Shown piece by piece: positions 50,455 to 58,932 of a DNA stretch of 58,932 bases. The position numbers and the translations under genes are program-made. Position 1 is the stretch's first letter. Every line of letters begins with the position of its first letter. Location: contig NZ_ABLD01000029.1 of NCBI RefSeq assembly GCF_000172415.1, positions 1-58,932 of the forward strand, written 5' to 3'. This DNA is from Paraburkholderia graminis C4D1M. Its GTDB lineage: Bacteria; Pseudomonadota; Gammaproteobacteria; Burkholderiales; Burkholderiaceae. The notes beneath the pieces are model-generated. The model searched no databases and was not told the origin of the DNA. It saw only the letters and a list, made by a program, of their open reading frames with translations.

Positions 50455-51880
50455 GTTCGACGTCCTCCTCGTTGAAGGCTTCATGCGCGGCGTCGAATAT
50501 CGCCTTCAATGGATCGGCGGGCGGGCCGGCGGGCTTCGCGTTCGGATCGGCGTTCGGCTCTGCGCCTGGATCACTGGCAGCGGGCGCGGGCGTGAGCGCG
50601 GGCTTCGAGAACGGCTCGTTGGCATCGCGCTCGGCCAGCGCGGCGAGCGAGTAGTTCTGCTGCTGCAGGTAGGGCGTCGCGCCACCCTTGACCGGCTTGA
50701 GGTTGATCTTCCTGCGCGCTTCGTTCGGCGCAACGATGCCGCCGCCGACGCCATCGGTGAGCGTCTTGATCAGCGACGCGGTGTCCATGCGCAGCAGGCC
50801 GTCGAGGTCGAGTTCGGTGCGGTAGTCCTTGGGCAGCGCCATGCCTTCATCGAGGCAAAGCTCCAGCGACTCGATCAGCGACTGCAGGCACTGCGAGTAG
50901 TAGTTCTGCGAGAGCGCCTCGATGTTGTTATAGGTGGGCGCGGTGCCGACGCCCACCATGTACTGCGGCACGTGAAAGACCGAGCAGACGATCTCGGCAG
51001 TCATCTTCTGCTGCTCGATCAGCTGCGCATCGACGGCGTTCATCGTGAGGGCCTCATACTTCAGGCCGTCACCGAGCACCGCGAGGCGACCGCGATTCAC
51101 ACCGCCGAAGTTTTCCTCCCACTTGTCCTTGAGGCGCTTCGCCGTCTCGTCGCTGATCGCACCGGGCGCGACAAGGATGCCGCCCGGTTGCGCACCGTTC
51201 TCGAAGAACGACGCGCTGTTGTTCTGGATCGCGAGGCCCTGTCGTGCGGCGAGCGCGCACGCGAACAGCGGTGAGGTGCCGACCAGCGGATGGAACAGGC
51301 AGTTCATCCGGTCGTGGATGATCTCGCTCGCGGGCACCGTCACGTCGCCTTCGTCCTCGGGCACGCCTGCGAGCTTGTCGCTGGCGAGCCGGTAATACAC
51401 CGAGCCGTCATCGGCCACGAGCACCGTCACGCGCGAAGGGTCGAGCACGTACATGGCGATCACCACACCGCGCGCATCGCGCTCCTTGAGCACATAGGTG
51501 TTGCCGCGCGTGAGCTTCGACATGATCCAGTTCTCGATGAACTGGATATGCGTCTGGTAGGTGTTCGGCTTCTGCAGGACGGGCGAGAACGCGGCGCTCT
51601 GTGTCTTCGACCAGATATCGGTGGCGTCGCGCTGCGTGAGGTTGATCTGCAGCTTGCCAATGTCCGCGCTGATGAGCGTCACGCACGCATAGACCGCGTA
51701 ATAGGCGAGCATCGTCTCGGGCGCGAGTTCGCGATTCTGCTGCCACGCACCCGAGAAGGGTTCGCGGATGATCAACGGCCACCAGCCGCCGTTGCCACCC
51801 CACGCGCTGACCGGCGACGCGTTCTGCGCGACAGCGGCACGCGGCGCGGCCCGCGTGATCTGAAGGCCGAAGATTCGCAT
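50447..51880 (-). CDS. Portal protein (HK97 family)
   Basis: 477 residues. AYYAVYACVTLISADIGKL, TRGNTYVLKERD, SFFENGAQPGGILVAPG and NNIEALSQNYYSQCLQSLIE are typical of HK97-type portals, which form the dodecameric DNA gate at one capsid vertex. The C-terminal tail is Pro/Ala-rich. The ATG (MRIFGLQ) follows the upstream stop by one base and has GAGG upstream. Confidence 0.95.
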   Translation of the reverse strand: MRIFGLQITRAAPRAAVAQNASPVSAWGGNGGWWPLIIREPFSGAWQQNRELAPETMLAYYAVYACVTLISADIGKLQINLTQRDATDIWSKTQSAAFSPVLQKPNTYQTHIQFIENWIMSKLTRGNTYVLKERDARGVVIAMYVLDPSRVTVLVADDGSVYYRLASDKLAGVPEDEGDVTVPASEIIHDRMNCLFHPLVGTSPLFACALAARQGLAIQNNSASFFENGAQPGGILVAPGAISDETAKRLKDKWEENFGGVNRGRLAVLGDGLKYEALTMNAVDAQLIEQQKMTAEIVCSVFHVPQYMVGVGTAPTYNNIEALSQNYYSQCLQSLIESLELCLDEGMALPKDYRTELDLDGLLRMDTASLIKTLTDGVGGGIVAPNEARRKINLKPVKGGATPYLQQQNYSLAALAERDANEPFSKPALTPAPAASDPGAEPNADPNAKPAGPPADPLKAIFDAAHEAFNEEDVEHA

Positions 51881-51881
51881 G

Positions 51882-52139
51882 TCATTCCTCGCCGTTCTCT
51901 GCCTGCATGTCGCGGCGGCGATAACGGCCCTTGCGAGGCTTGGCTTCGTCGGGCTGCGCGGCGGGTTCCTCTGCGCCCGTATCGCGTTTGACCGGCTTCG
52001 GCGGCGGCGGTGGTGGCACGGGCTTGGCACGCCCGACCGCCGACAGCAGCCGCACGTCGCGGCCCGTCACGTCGAACTCGTCGCCCGGTTTGCGCGGCTT
52101 CCCTGCATAGGTAAAGCTCTTCGTCGCGATCATCTTCAT
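51882..52139 (-). CDS. Small head-region protein
   Basis: 85 residues: FTYAGKPRKPGDEFDVTGRD (a small beta motif), then PPPPPPKPV and a very basic C-terminus (KPRKGRYRRRD). Similar short proteins lie between capsid and portal in many siphophages; function unknown. AAGGAG is eight bases before the ATG. Confidence 0.75.
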   Translation of the reverse strand: MKMIATKSFTYAGKPRKPGDEFDVTGRDVRLLSAVGRAKPVPPPPPPKPVKRDTGAEEPAAQPDEAKPRKGRYRRRDMQAENGEE

Positions 52140-52191
52140 GGCTGCGCTCCTTATGAAAACGGGCGGACCCGAAGGCCCACCCCCTTGACCA

Positions 52192-53586
52192 TCACGCAGC
52201 GGGCGGCGTTTCGTCCGGTGCGCCATAGTTGGCACCACGGATGTACGCGGAGGCGAGCGTGCGGCGCGGCTTCCAGTTGATGAAGCGCTCGGCACGCAGC
52301 GCGACCATGTTCTGTTGCCAGAGCGACACGAGGCCGGTGCCGTTGCCGGTCGGCGCGCTATCCATCTGCAGCGATGCTTCACGCGAGGCATCGAGCGTTA
52401 CGCCACCATCGTCGGCCAGCAGCACCTCGCGCGGCTGCACGAGGATGATCCGCGTGAGGTCGGTCGCGTCCTTCGGCACGTTGGTCGAGCAGATGACCGG
52501 CAGTCCGAAGAACGTGCCGCCGTTCATGTCGATGCCGGGGAACTCGGGCTGGCCGAGCGCGTTCTGCATCATGCCGATGGTCAGCGCCATCACCGGGTCC
52601 ATGATCCAGTAGGCACCCGCGACCGAGACGTTGTTCACCGTGAAGGCCGAGAACAGCGCCCGGATATCGGCGCGCAGCGCGTCGGCGTCGGTGCCCGAGG
52701 CATCGATATACGACGCGTTATGCGTGATCGATTCCGGCGACACGTCCTTGACCTCGGCCTTGTCGGGATCGACGAAGTCGTGGTCGATAAGCTGCGTGAT
52801 GGTGTCGATCAGGTCTTGCCGCACGATCGGCTCGGCGGACGGATTCGAGAAGCGCACAAGCTCGTCGGTCAGCACCACGATCCCCGCGACCTTCGCGAAG
52901 CCGAGGCGCATCGTCTCGAAGCCGAGTGCGCTGACGGGCTTGGCCTTGCCTTCACCGACCCACTGCGCGGACGAGGCCGAGGTCTGCGCGGGCATCGCCA
53001 CGTTGAACGGCACGCGGCGGAAGCCGTTGATACGACCGATGATCGTGGCAGGCCGCAGCAGTTCAATGAACTCGGCGGTCATGTTCTGGTAGTCGACCAG
53101 CGGCGCGGCCCATACCGGGTCGGTCGTGGTGCCCGCCGCGACAGCAGCGCGCAGCACACTCTCGACTTCAGGCGTCGAGTCGTGCCAGCCTTTGGCGATC
53201 TCGACGGCCTGCATCAGGTTGCCCTGCGAGCGCGCGAGTGCGATCGCGTAACGCGTGAAAGCGGTGCCTTTCGGCAGGTTGCCGCGAATCGTGATGATCG
53301 GGTTCGGTCCAGCGCCGACCGCGCGCGTCACGCTCGCGCGTTGCGTGTTCTCGCCATTGACGGGCGTGGCGCTTTTCACGATCTGCGCCTCGACGGTCTT
53401 CAGGCGGCGCAGGTGCTCGTCGATCGCCTTGATGTCGAGTTCCAGCGTGTCGAACTCTTCCTGCTGCGCGGCGTCGAGCGTCGCGCCTTCGGCGGCGGCA
53501 AGGTCCATGATCTCGGCCATGCGCGCCTGTGATGCCGCGCGCTTCGCTTCGAACGCGGCGATCTGTTCAGTGATGGTGGGCTTCAT
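52192..53586 (-). CDS. Major capsid protein (HK97 fold)
   Basis: 464 residues. An N-terminal coiled-coil delta domain (about 1-85, EQIAAFEAKRAASQARM) is removed by the prohead protease. The mature region has the HK97 markers: PATIIGRINGFRRVPFNV, GEGKAKPVSALGFETMRL, and VTLDASREASLQMDS...LWQQNMVALRAERFINW. The ATG overlaps the protease stop codon (ATGA). Confidence 0.95.
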   Translation of the reverse strand: MKPTITEQIAAFEAKRAASQARMAEIMDLAAAEGATLDAAQQEEFDTLELDIKAIDEHLRRLKTVEAQIVKSATPVNGENTQRASVTRAVGAGPNPIITIRGNLPKGTAFTRYAIALARSQGNLMQAVEIAKGWHDSTPEVESVLRAAVAAGTTTDPVWAAPLVDYQNMTAEFIELLRPATIIGRINGFRRVPFNVAMPAQTSASSAQWVGEGKAKPVSALGFETMRLGFAKVAGIVVLTDELVRFSNPSAEPIVRQDLIDTITQLIDHDFVDPDKAEVKDVSPESITHNASYIDASGTDADALRADIRALFSAFTVNNVSVAGAYWIMDPVMALTIGMMQNALGQPEFPGIDMNGGTFFGLPVICSTNVPKDATDLTRIILVQPREVLLADDGGVTLDASREASLQMDSAPTGNGTGLVSLWQQNMVALRAERFINWKPRRTLASAYIRGANYGAPDETPPAA

Positions 53587-54164
53587 TTGCAGTTCTCCCG
53601 ATGGATCGTCTGGATGACGAACGCTTTGGAAGCGCGAGCGCGCGCGGGTTGACGAAGGCGCACGACATGACCACCACCGATGCCGAGCGCGGCGCGGGTG
53701 GTCGTATCGATTGACTTGATGGTTTGAATCGTTGCCTCGCTGTTCGCGGGGATCGTGACGAGCGAGAGTTCGAGCCACTCCCATTCGAGGAAGTGAATGC
53801 CGCCGTCATCCATGAACGAGTACTCGATGGCGCGAAAGCCGATCGAGACGGCGCGCACGAGTTGCGCCTTCACGCTCTGCCATGCCTCGTCGAGGCGATC
53901 CTTCAGCGTGCCGGGGTCGTCGATGTTCGCGATCGAGGCGCGGAACGGGATGCCGTCCTTGGTCGCCTTGGCGAACTCGACCTGGCCGACTGGCCGCGTG
54001 GCGTCGTGCTGCCATAGCAGCGGCATGGGCGTTTTGAACTTCGCGCCGAGCGGTTCGACGATATCGCCGTAACGATCGGGCGTCGGCGTCGAGGCAATGC
54101 CCTCGATCACGCGGGCAGCATCGTCCGCGCTGCGAACGGTGAGCAGCGAGTAAGCACGTTCCAT
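53583..54164 (-). CDS. Prohead protease (peptidase S78 family)
   Basis: 193 residues. LLWQHDATRPVGQ carries the catalytic His and EWLELSLVTIPANS the nucleophilic Ser, the standard HK97 gp4 arrangement. It cleaves the capsid delta domain during maturation. The start MERAYSLL matches the family; the longer frame overlaps the terminase gene. Confidence 0.93.
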   Translation of the reverse strand: MERAYSLLTVRSADDAARVIEGIASTPTPDRYGDIVEPLGAKFKTPMPLLWQHDATRPVGQVEFAKATKDGIPFRASIANIDDPGTLKDRLDEAWQSVKAQLVRAVSIGFRAIEYSFMDDGGIHFLEWEWLELSLVTIPANSEATIQTIKSIDTTTRAALGIGGGHVVRLRQPARARASKAFVIQTIHRENCK

Positions 54165-54175
54165 GATCGGCGTCC

Positions 54176-55987
54176 TTAGAGGAAGTACATCTGGTATTCC
54201 GGTTCGCGCTCGGCGCTCCGGTTGAGCGCGAGGCCCACGGCCATCGTGAGAGCCACGAGGCCGTCGATACGTCCGATCGCCTTGCGTTTGCGGAAGATGC
54301 GGTTCTCCTTCGCATCCGCCTCGACGACAGCGTTCGATACGTTCCAGCGCAGGCATGGGTTGAACACCACGCGCAGGCGTCCTTCGAAGATCAGCTGCTC
54401 GACCAGTTCGATCGAGCGCGGCATCCACAGGCCCGACTCCGACGATCGTCCGAAGCCCTGACCGTGCGTCACGAACGGCAGCGCCACGCCCTCGGCGTCG
54501 CACTCGCGCTCGAAGTCCTTCATGCGATACGGGTCGCAGGCAATGCCCTCGATCTCCATCTCGGCGTCCAGCACGGCAAGCTCGCGCGCGACCTCGCGAT
54601 AAGCCACCGAGCGACCATCCGTGGCGTGGATAAAGCCCGCACGATCCCACACGTCATAGCCGACCTTGTCGCGATTGCCGCGCTCGATCATCGTGTCGCC
54701 GGGTGTCCAGAAGTCCACGAACGCGTCGACCGTCTCGTCCTCGTTGACCGTGACGAACGCGGCTGCGGTCAGGTCCTGCGTGCCCGACAGGTCGAGACCG
54801 CCCGAGACCTTCTTTCCCCTGAACGCAGCGCGCATGTCGCGCCGCGCCGCATCGGCCCGGGCCATGAGTTCATGCGCATCGGCCTCGCCACGCAGCACGT
54901 CGCCCGACTCGGGTGGCCGACCGACCTCGCACGCGAACCACAGCGGCCCTTCGATCCACGGATCTTCCGCGTCGACCCACTGGCAGAAGTTCAGGCGTCG
55001 CACGGTCGAGGCGAGCGAGGGCATGCCGCGCGCCTGATGCACCTGCTCGCGCAGGTAGTCGGGTTTGATCGTCTGCCCGAGCGACGGGTTGGCTTTGATC
55101 CAGCAGTCCTCGCTCTCGAAGGGATCATCGGTCTCGTCGAGCGAGCACGCGAAGGCGAAGAAGCTGTCGTCGGCCAGCGCACCTCCCGCGACGCGGATCG
55201 CGTACTCGTGCTGCTCGTAGCAGACCGAGGTGCGGTCGAAGCCCGAGTTCGTGATCATGAAGATCAGCGGCTGGCGGCGACCCTTCTTGCCCGCGCGCAT
55301 GATGTTGATGACGGTGCCGTTGCGGTGCTCGTGGATTTCATCGATCAGCCCGCAATGCGGACGCGGGCCGCTCTGACCCGACTCGTCGCTCGCGATCGGA
55401 CGGAAGAACGAGCCGCTCCTGCGATGGCCGATATTCCACACGCGATCGTCGCGGCCCTGCGTGGTGGTGGCTTCGCGCAGCCTCGGGGACAGCTGCACCA
55501 TCGCCACGGCATCGCGGAACAGCACCATTGCCTGATCGCGGCGCGTTGCCGCCGCATAGACCTCGGCGCGCTGCTCGTTATCGGCCAGCATCATGTAAAG
55601 CCCGATGCCTGCCGCGAGCGGAGACTTGCCGCAGCCCTTGCCGCCTTCGACATACGCTTCGCGAAAGCGCCGCGAGCCGTCCTCGCGCAGCCAGCCGAAC
55701 AGCGAGCCGACGATGAATTTCTGCCAGTCGAGCAGGTGGAACGGCTCGCCTTCGAACTCGCCGCCGTTCAGGCACAGCACATCAGGGAAGAAGTCGATGA
55801 CGCGCTGCCCGATCTCCGGGTTCCATGTGAAACCACGCGCGGCGGCACTCACGAGGTCGTCGAGGTGCCGCTTGCAGGCGTTGCGCACGTCAGGGCCAGC
55901 CACGATCCGGCCTTCGACCACGGCGCGCGCGTACTGCGTCGCCGGATCAGAAGCCGTACTTCTGGCGGACGTCGCCTTGCTTGCCAT
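54176..55987 (-). CDS. Terminase large subunit
   Basis: 603 residues. ATPase with Walker A GGKGCGKS (about 115-122) and Walker B CGLIDEIHEH (about 212-221). The C-terminal RNase H-like nuclease includes GGLDLSGTQDLTA and IDGLVALTMAVG. It packages DNA into the prohead. The ATG with GGAG upstream was chosen over a GTG six codons earlier. It overlaps the TerS end by 41 bases. Confidence 0.95.
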   Translation of the reverse strand: MASKATSARSTASDPATQYARAVVEGRIVAGPDVRNACKRHLDDLVSAAARGFTWNPEIGQRVIDFFPDVLCLNGGEFEGEPFHLLDWQKFIVGSLFGWLREDGSRRFREAYVEGGKGCGKSPLAAGIGLYMMLADNEQRAEVYAAATRRDQAMVLFRDAVAMVQLSPRLREATTTQGRDDRVWNIGHRRSGSFFRPIASDESGQSGPRPHCGLIDEIHEHRNGTVINIMRAGKKGRRQPLIFMITNSGFDRTSVCYEQHEYAIRVAGGALADDSFFAFACSLDETDDPFESEDCWIKANPSLGQTIKPDYLREQVHQARGMPSLASTVRRLNFCQWVDAEDPWIEGPLWFACEVGRPPESGDVLRGEADAHELMARADAARRDMRAAFRGKKVSGGLDLSGTQDLTAAAFVTVNEDETVDAFVDFWTPGDTMIERGNRDKVGYDVWDRAGFIHATDGRSVAYREVARELAVLDAEMEIEGIACDPYRMKDFERECDAEGVALPFVTHGQGFGRSSESGLWMPRSIELVEQLIFEGRLRVVFNPCLRWNVSNAVVEADAKENRIFRKRKAIGRIDGLVALTMAVGLALNRSAEREPEYQMYFL

Positions 55988-56441
55988 CACCTTCTCCGGG
56001 GACACCCGCCTCGATGCTCGCGCGGGCAGCGGGCGTCATGCCGAACTCGGCGGCAAAGCGGACCATGATGAGCATCGCCTTGTTCGCGGTGCCGACCAGC
56101 GGGTTCTGGATCGCGTTGCCGTTGGTGGTCTTGATCATCAGGCCACCTGTGAGCATGTCGCGCGCAGCCATCCTCGCGAGCGCCTGCTCGGCCTGCACCC
56201 ACCGCTCGTAAGCCATGCAGTAGGCAGCGAGGGCCGCGCGATCGACGCGCGTGAGCAGCCCGAGATCGAATAGCTCACGTGCCATGCGCTTCCACTCGGT
56301 CTTTGCGATCGCGCCGAGATGGGCGGGCGGTGTCGGCATCACCTTTGCGGGCTTTGCCTCTCGCCTGTTTGCCCGGGACGGGCGCAGCGTCCCTTGCACC
56401 AGCTTCAGTTCCGTGGGAAGCGGTGGTCGTGTCCTTGCCAT
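55947..56441 (-). CDS. Terminase small subunit (P27 family)
   Basis: 164 residues. LPTELKLVQGTLRPSRANRR at the N-terminus and the helical LTRVDRAALAAYCMAYERW are P27-family marks. It recognises the packaging start on phage DNA. GAGG precedes the ATG. Its first 167 bases overlap the end of the methyltransferase gene in another frame. Confidence 0.9.
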   Translation of the reverse strand: MARTRPPLPTELKLVQGTLRPSRANRREAKPAKVMPTPPAHLGAIAKTEWKRMARELFDLGLLTRVDRAALAAYCMAYERWVQAEQALARMAARDMLTGGLMIKTTNGNAIQNPLVGTANKAMLIMVRFAAEFGMTPAARASIEAGVPGEGDGKQGDVRQKYGF

Positions 56442-57696
56442 TGCTAACCTCGATGCCAGCGGCCTCGGCGGCCTGCGCGAAAGTAAGTCCGTCGCGCTCA
56501 CGGACAGCCTGCTGCCGCGTTGCGGCCTGCCAGCGCAGGACCGCCACGTCGCAGTAGGCGGGATTCAGTTCGATGGCGTGGCAGACGCGGCCCACCGATT
56601 CGGCGGCGACGATCGTCGTGCCGGAACCGGAGAACGGCTCATAGACCGCCTGCCCGGGAGAGGTGTGGTTTTCGATCGGACGGCGCATCGCCTCGACGGG
56701 CTTCTGCGTCGAATGGCCCGACTCGCTGCGGCGGTGCTCGATCTGCCAGAGCGTCGATTGCGAGCGGTCGCCCGTCCAGCCAGCCGTCTTGCCTTCGCGC
56801 ACCGCGTACCAGCAGGGCTCGTGCTGCCAGTGGTAATGCCCGCGCGAAACCACTAAGGTGTGCTTGGCCCAGATGATCTGGCTGCGGATGCCGAAGTTGC
56901 ACGCGCGCAGCGACCCGGCCACCACGTCAGCGAACACGCCCGCGTGCCACACGTAGGCAACGTCGCCCGGGAAGTGCTGCCATGCCTCGCGCCAGTCGGC
57001 GCGCGTATCGTTGAGCACCTTGCCCGTCGATCGCGTGCCATGAGTGCCGCGCCGCTCGCCCTCGACCATGACCACGCGATTGCGCCAGTCGGCGTCGTAG
57101 TCCACGCCGTAGGGCGGATCGGTGATCATCAGCGAAGGCCGGATGCCCGCGAGCGCGGCCTTGGCGACCTCGCCATCGGTCGAGTCGCCGCACACCAGCC
57201 GGTGCCCGCCGAGCACCCATTCGTCGCCTGCCACCGTGACCGGGCAGGCTGGCACCTCGGGCACGTCATCCTCGTCATCCCGACCGCGCGTACCGCGCAG
57301 CAGCCGGTCCATGTCGGTGTCGGAGAAACCCGCCAGCCCGATCGCGAAGCCGTCGAGCGTGAGGGCCTCGAGTTCCGAGAGCAGCAGCGCGTTGTCCCAT
57401 CCCGCGTTCTCCGCGAGCCGGTTGTCGGCCAGCACGTAGGCGCGGATCTGCTGCGCCGACCAGCCGCGCGCAACGATCACCGGCACCGCGTCGTAACCGA
57501 GGCGCTTCGCCGCCTCGACCCGTCCGTGACCGGCGATGATCGTGCCGTCCTCGGCCACGAGAACCGGGATCGTGAACCCCCACTCCCGCATCGAATCGGC
57601 AAGTTGCGCAAGCTGCGCTTCGGAGTGCGTGCGCGCGTTCTTCGCGTAGGCGATTAGCGCCGCCACAGGCCGCTGCTCGATGGCGTCAGCCCACAT
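56275..57696 (-). CDS. ParB-like / DNA methyltransferase fusion
   Basis: 473 residues. A ParB-type N-terminal domain (NARTHSEAQLAQLADSM; IIAGHGRVEAAKRLGYD, about 11-95) precedes a methyltransferase with DPPYGVDY (193-200) and FSGSGTT (355-361), the order of beta-class adenine or cytosine-N4 enzymes. STQKP (329-333) is also present. It probably modifies phage DNA against host restriction or before packaging. GGAGG is seven bases before the ATG. The C-terminal ~55 residues, basic and low-complexity, overlap TerS. Confidence 0.92.
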   Translation of the reverse strand: MWADAIEQRPVAALIAYAKNARTHSEAQLAQLADSMREWGFTIPVLVAEDGTIIAGHGRVEAAKRLGYDAVPVIVARGWSAQQIRAYVLADNRLAENAGWDNALLLSELEALTLDGFAIGLAGFSDTDMDRLLRGTRGRDDEDDVPEVPACPVTVAGDEWVLGGHRLVCGDSTDGEVAKAALAGIRPSLMITDPPYGVDYDADWRNRVVMVEGERRGTHGTRSTGKVLNDTRADWREAWQHFPGDVAYVWHAGVFADVVAGSLRACNFGIRSQIIWAKHTLVVSRGHYHWQHEPCWYAVREGKTAGWTGDRSQSTLWQIEHRRSESGHSTQKPVEAMRRPIENHTSPGQAVYEPFSGSGTTIVAAESVGRVCHAIELNPAYCDVAVLRWQAATRQQAVRERDGLTFAQAAEAAGIEVSNGKDTTTASHGTEAGARDAAPVPGKQARGKARKGDADTARPSRRDRKDRVEAHGT

Positions 57697-57896
57697 AGCC
57701 GACCTCCCGTTGGTGTTGGCACGTGCGCCCGCACGTGGCCCCGCGCGCCCGTTTGCCGGCCTGTGACGACCCCCCGACCCAGATGTGGCGCGTTGAAAAA
57801 AGATGAGGCCACGGGGTGACGTGGAGTGTTGCCAAAAACTCACACAATCCCCCCGAGAGGCGTCCCCGGCGAGCCGCGCGTGAACGGACGTGAGCG

Positions 57897-58190
57897 TCAG
57901 CGTGACCACGGGTGCTCCGGGTCGGTGGGCATGCCATTGGCGTCGCAGCCGCGAGGACGCGCGCCGTTCTCCTTCGCCGTCTTGCGGGCATGGCAGTCGT
58001 GGCAGAGGGACTGGAGGTTCGTGTCGGCGTCGGTGCCGCCGTCCTCCAGTCGCGTGATGTGATCCACTTCGGCTGCCTCGGTGACTTGACCGTGACGCAG
58101 GCATTCCGCGCAAAGCGGGTGGTGCCGTAGCTGACGCGCACGGATAGCCCTCCACCGGCTCCCGACGGCGCGCGGCGTGGGCGAGGTCAT
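57897..58190 (-). CDS. HNH endonuclease
   Basis: 97 residues. Zinc cysteines C27-x2-C30 and C63-x2-C66, catalytic EVDHITRLEDGG (Asp43, His44) and Asn58 (DTNLQSL) give a full HNH motif. HNH proteins next to terminase genes commonly assist cos cleavage and packaging. The ATG at MTSPTPRA was chosen; a frame extension to 58235 lacks a better ribosome-binding site. Confidence 0.92.
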   Translation of the reverse strand: MTSPTPRAVGSRWRAIRARQLRHHPLCAECLRHGQVTEAAEVDHITRLEDGGTDADTNLQSLCHDCHARKTAKENGARPRGCDANGMPTDPEHPWSR

Positions 58191-58224
58191 GATCGTGGCG
58201 ACGGGTGGTGGGAACGGCGCAAAG

Positions 58225-58268
58225 TGCCAAAACAAAGGCCCCGGCAGTTTCCTGACGGGGCCTCATTC
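58225..58268 (-). terminator. Intrinsic terminator upstream of the late genes
   Basis: On the minus strand AGGCCCCG/CGGGGCCT is followed by TTGTTTTGG. Lying before the late operon, it could be an antitermination target or the end of a transcript from the right. Confidence 0.7.
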
Positions 58269-58435
58269 GCTGGACGCAACGGCGGCAGCGGTTTGGATTT
58301 AATACTAAAAGACGTGTAATCGCAAGCCCTACGGCATGCGCGCCAACGAGCCGCTGGATAAACGAAGGAAATGCGGAACGGCTTCTCAAGGTGCTCGCTA
58401 TTGACCGGAACTTAACAGACAGCGTGTGTTAAATG

Positions 58436-58480
58436 CCGAAGTTGACGAACCGATGAATTTCCGACAAACTTCGGTTGACG
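58436..58480. promoter_or_regulatory. Inverted repeat and -35-like boxes
   Basis: CCGAAGTT (58436-58443) mirrors AACTTCGG (58467-58474). GTTGACGA occurs at each arm (58441 and 58474), giving two TTGACG boxes. It resembles a phage operator/promoter but no repressor gene is in view. Confidence 0.4.
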
Positions 58481-58511
58481 ATTTCGTCATAAACCGAAAA
58501 AGTGAGCGCCA

Positions 58512-58932
58512 ATGCAAATGCCGTTGCCATGGAAATCGAAGCCTGCCCTGTCCGAAGACCGCCTAAATCTGATCGCGTCGCACTTGCGCGAGATTTTTTA
58601 CGGCGTCGAAACGCTGCTCGTAACCGAGGACGACTGTAACTACGGACGAGGAGCTTTGTTCTTCAGCCGAGCACGGCGGCGGCTCATTAGTCTCGCAATT
58701 TCGGGAGATCATCAATGGCTTAAGTTGACCAATCCAGCGATGGACGTCACTCTGGAAATCGACGGACTGCCGTTCCGCTTTTTCCGGGACGATCATGAGA
58801 CGCCTACTAAAAAAGGTTTCTGGCGTCGCAACGCGAATGATCGATTGTTCGATCCTGACGATCGCGAACCCGTAATATTCCGCTTTGTAGTTCAGCGTCC
58901 GCTAACGGAGACGATGAACTGGACATCTATTT
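58512..58932 (+). CDS. Unrecognised protein, cut by the right edge
   Basis: The frame starts at ATG 58512 (or 58518) and stays open to the last base, 140 residues. SHLREIFYGVETLLVTEDD, LTNPAMDVTLEIDGLPFRFF and FWRRNANDRLFDPDDREPV show balanced amino-acid use, unlike a shadow frame. No domain is recognised. Composition is richer in AT than the structural genes, and it reads away from the late operon, as expected for an accessory (moron) gene or the start of another module. Confidence 0.65.
   Translation, partial: MQMPLPWKSKPALSEDRLNLIASHLREIFYGVETLLVTEDDCNYGRGALFFSRARRRLISLAISGDHQWLKLTNPAMDVTLEIDGLPFRFFRDDHETPTKKGFWRRNANDRLFDPDDREPVIFRFVVQRPLTETMNWTSI

Larger units (their letters stand above)
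58191..58511. other. Intergenic region at the start of the late operon
   Basis: It contains a minus-strand terminator (58225-58268), an AT-rich stretch near 58300-58320, and an inverted repeat at 58436-58474 close to two TTGACG boxes. It probably holds the late promoter (leftward) and the promoter of the right-edge gene (rightward), and may include the cos site. No gene seen. Confidence 0.5.

Overview
The window is high-GC DNA of a betaproteobacterium, most likely Burkholderiaceae (Paraburkholderia/Caballeronia-like). That placement rests on protein content and codon use, not on a database match. It has two parts: host chromosome (1 to about 28,380) and the late arm of a lambda/HK97-type siphoprophage (about 28,400 to the right edge), joined at a tRNA-Leu gene.

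Host part, left to right: the 3' end of a gene with a strong terminator; a hairpin-rich stretch that looks like an unannotated small RNA; an EamA exporter; L-lactate permease; two small lipoproteins; thiC behind a clear TPP riboswitch; an Rnk/GreA-like regulator; a redox group (DUF1223 protein, cytochrome b561-like subunit, Tat lipoprotein molybdopterin oxidoreductase, MXKDX-repeat protein); a YedA-like exporter; a 2,4-dienoyl-CoA reductase gene (fadH) broken by a frameshift; a DUF4397 lipoprotein; an entericidin; a stress-type group (NarX-like kinase, two DUF1328 membrane peptides, ferritin-like protein, LuxR-type response regulator, receiver-only protein); an MFS exporter; a DUF2569 protein; and a six-gene operon (LacI regulator, binding protein, two permeases, ATPase, metallophosphoesterase) joined by stop/start overlaps, suggesting import and hydrolysis of a phosphorylated compound.

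Prophage part: late genes run right to left in one long, tightly overlapping operon. The order is HNH nuclease, ParB-methyltransferase, TerS, TerL, prohead protease, capsid, small protein, portal, collagen-like protein, head-tail connectors, tail terminator, tail tube with PKD domains, G/GT chaperones with a -1 slippery heptamer, tape measure, M, L, K, I, J, tail collar fibre and a small lipoprotein. A macro-domain gene and a hypothetical gene converge on this operon from the left. No integrase, repressor/early region, lysis cassette or second att copy is visible, so the rest presumably lies beyond the right edge or has been lost.

Between 31,270 and 36,199 sits a four-gene, lower-GC, minus-strand cassette inside the phage arm: an 825-aa protein with a phospholipase-D-like core, a small zinc-ribbon-like protein, an FRG-domain protein and a membrane-anchored protein. 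It looks like a moron/defence cassette and is the best candidate here for an undescribed system. The right edge cuts an unrecognised plus-strand gene preceded by an operator-like inverted repeat.
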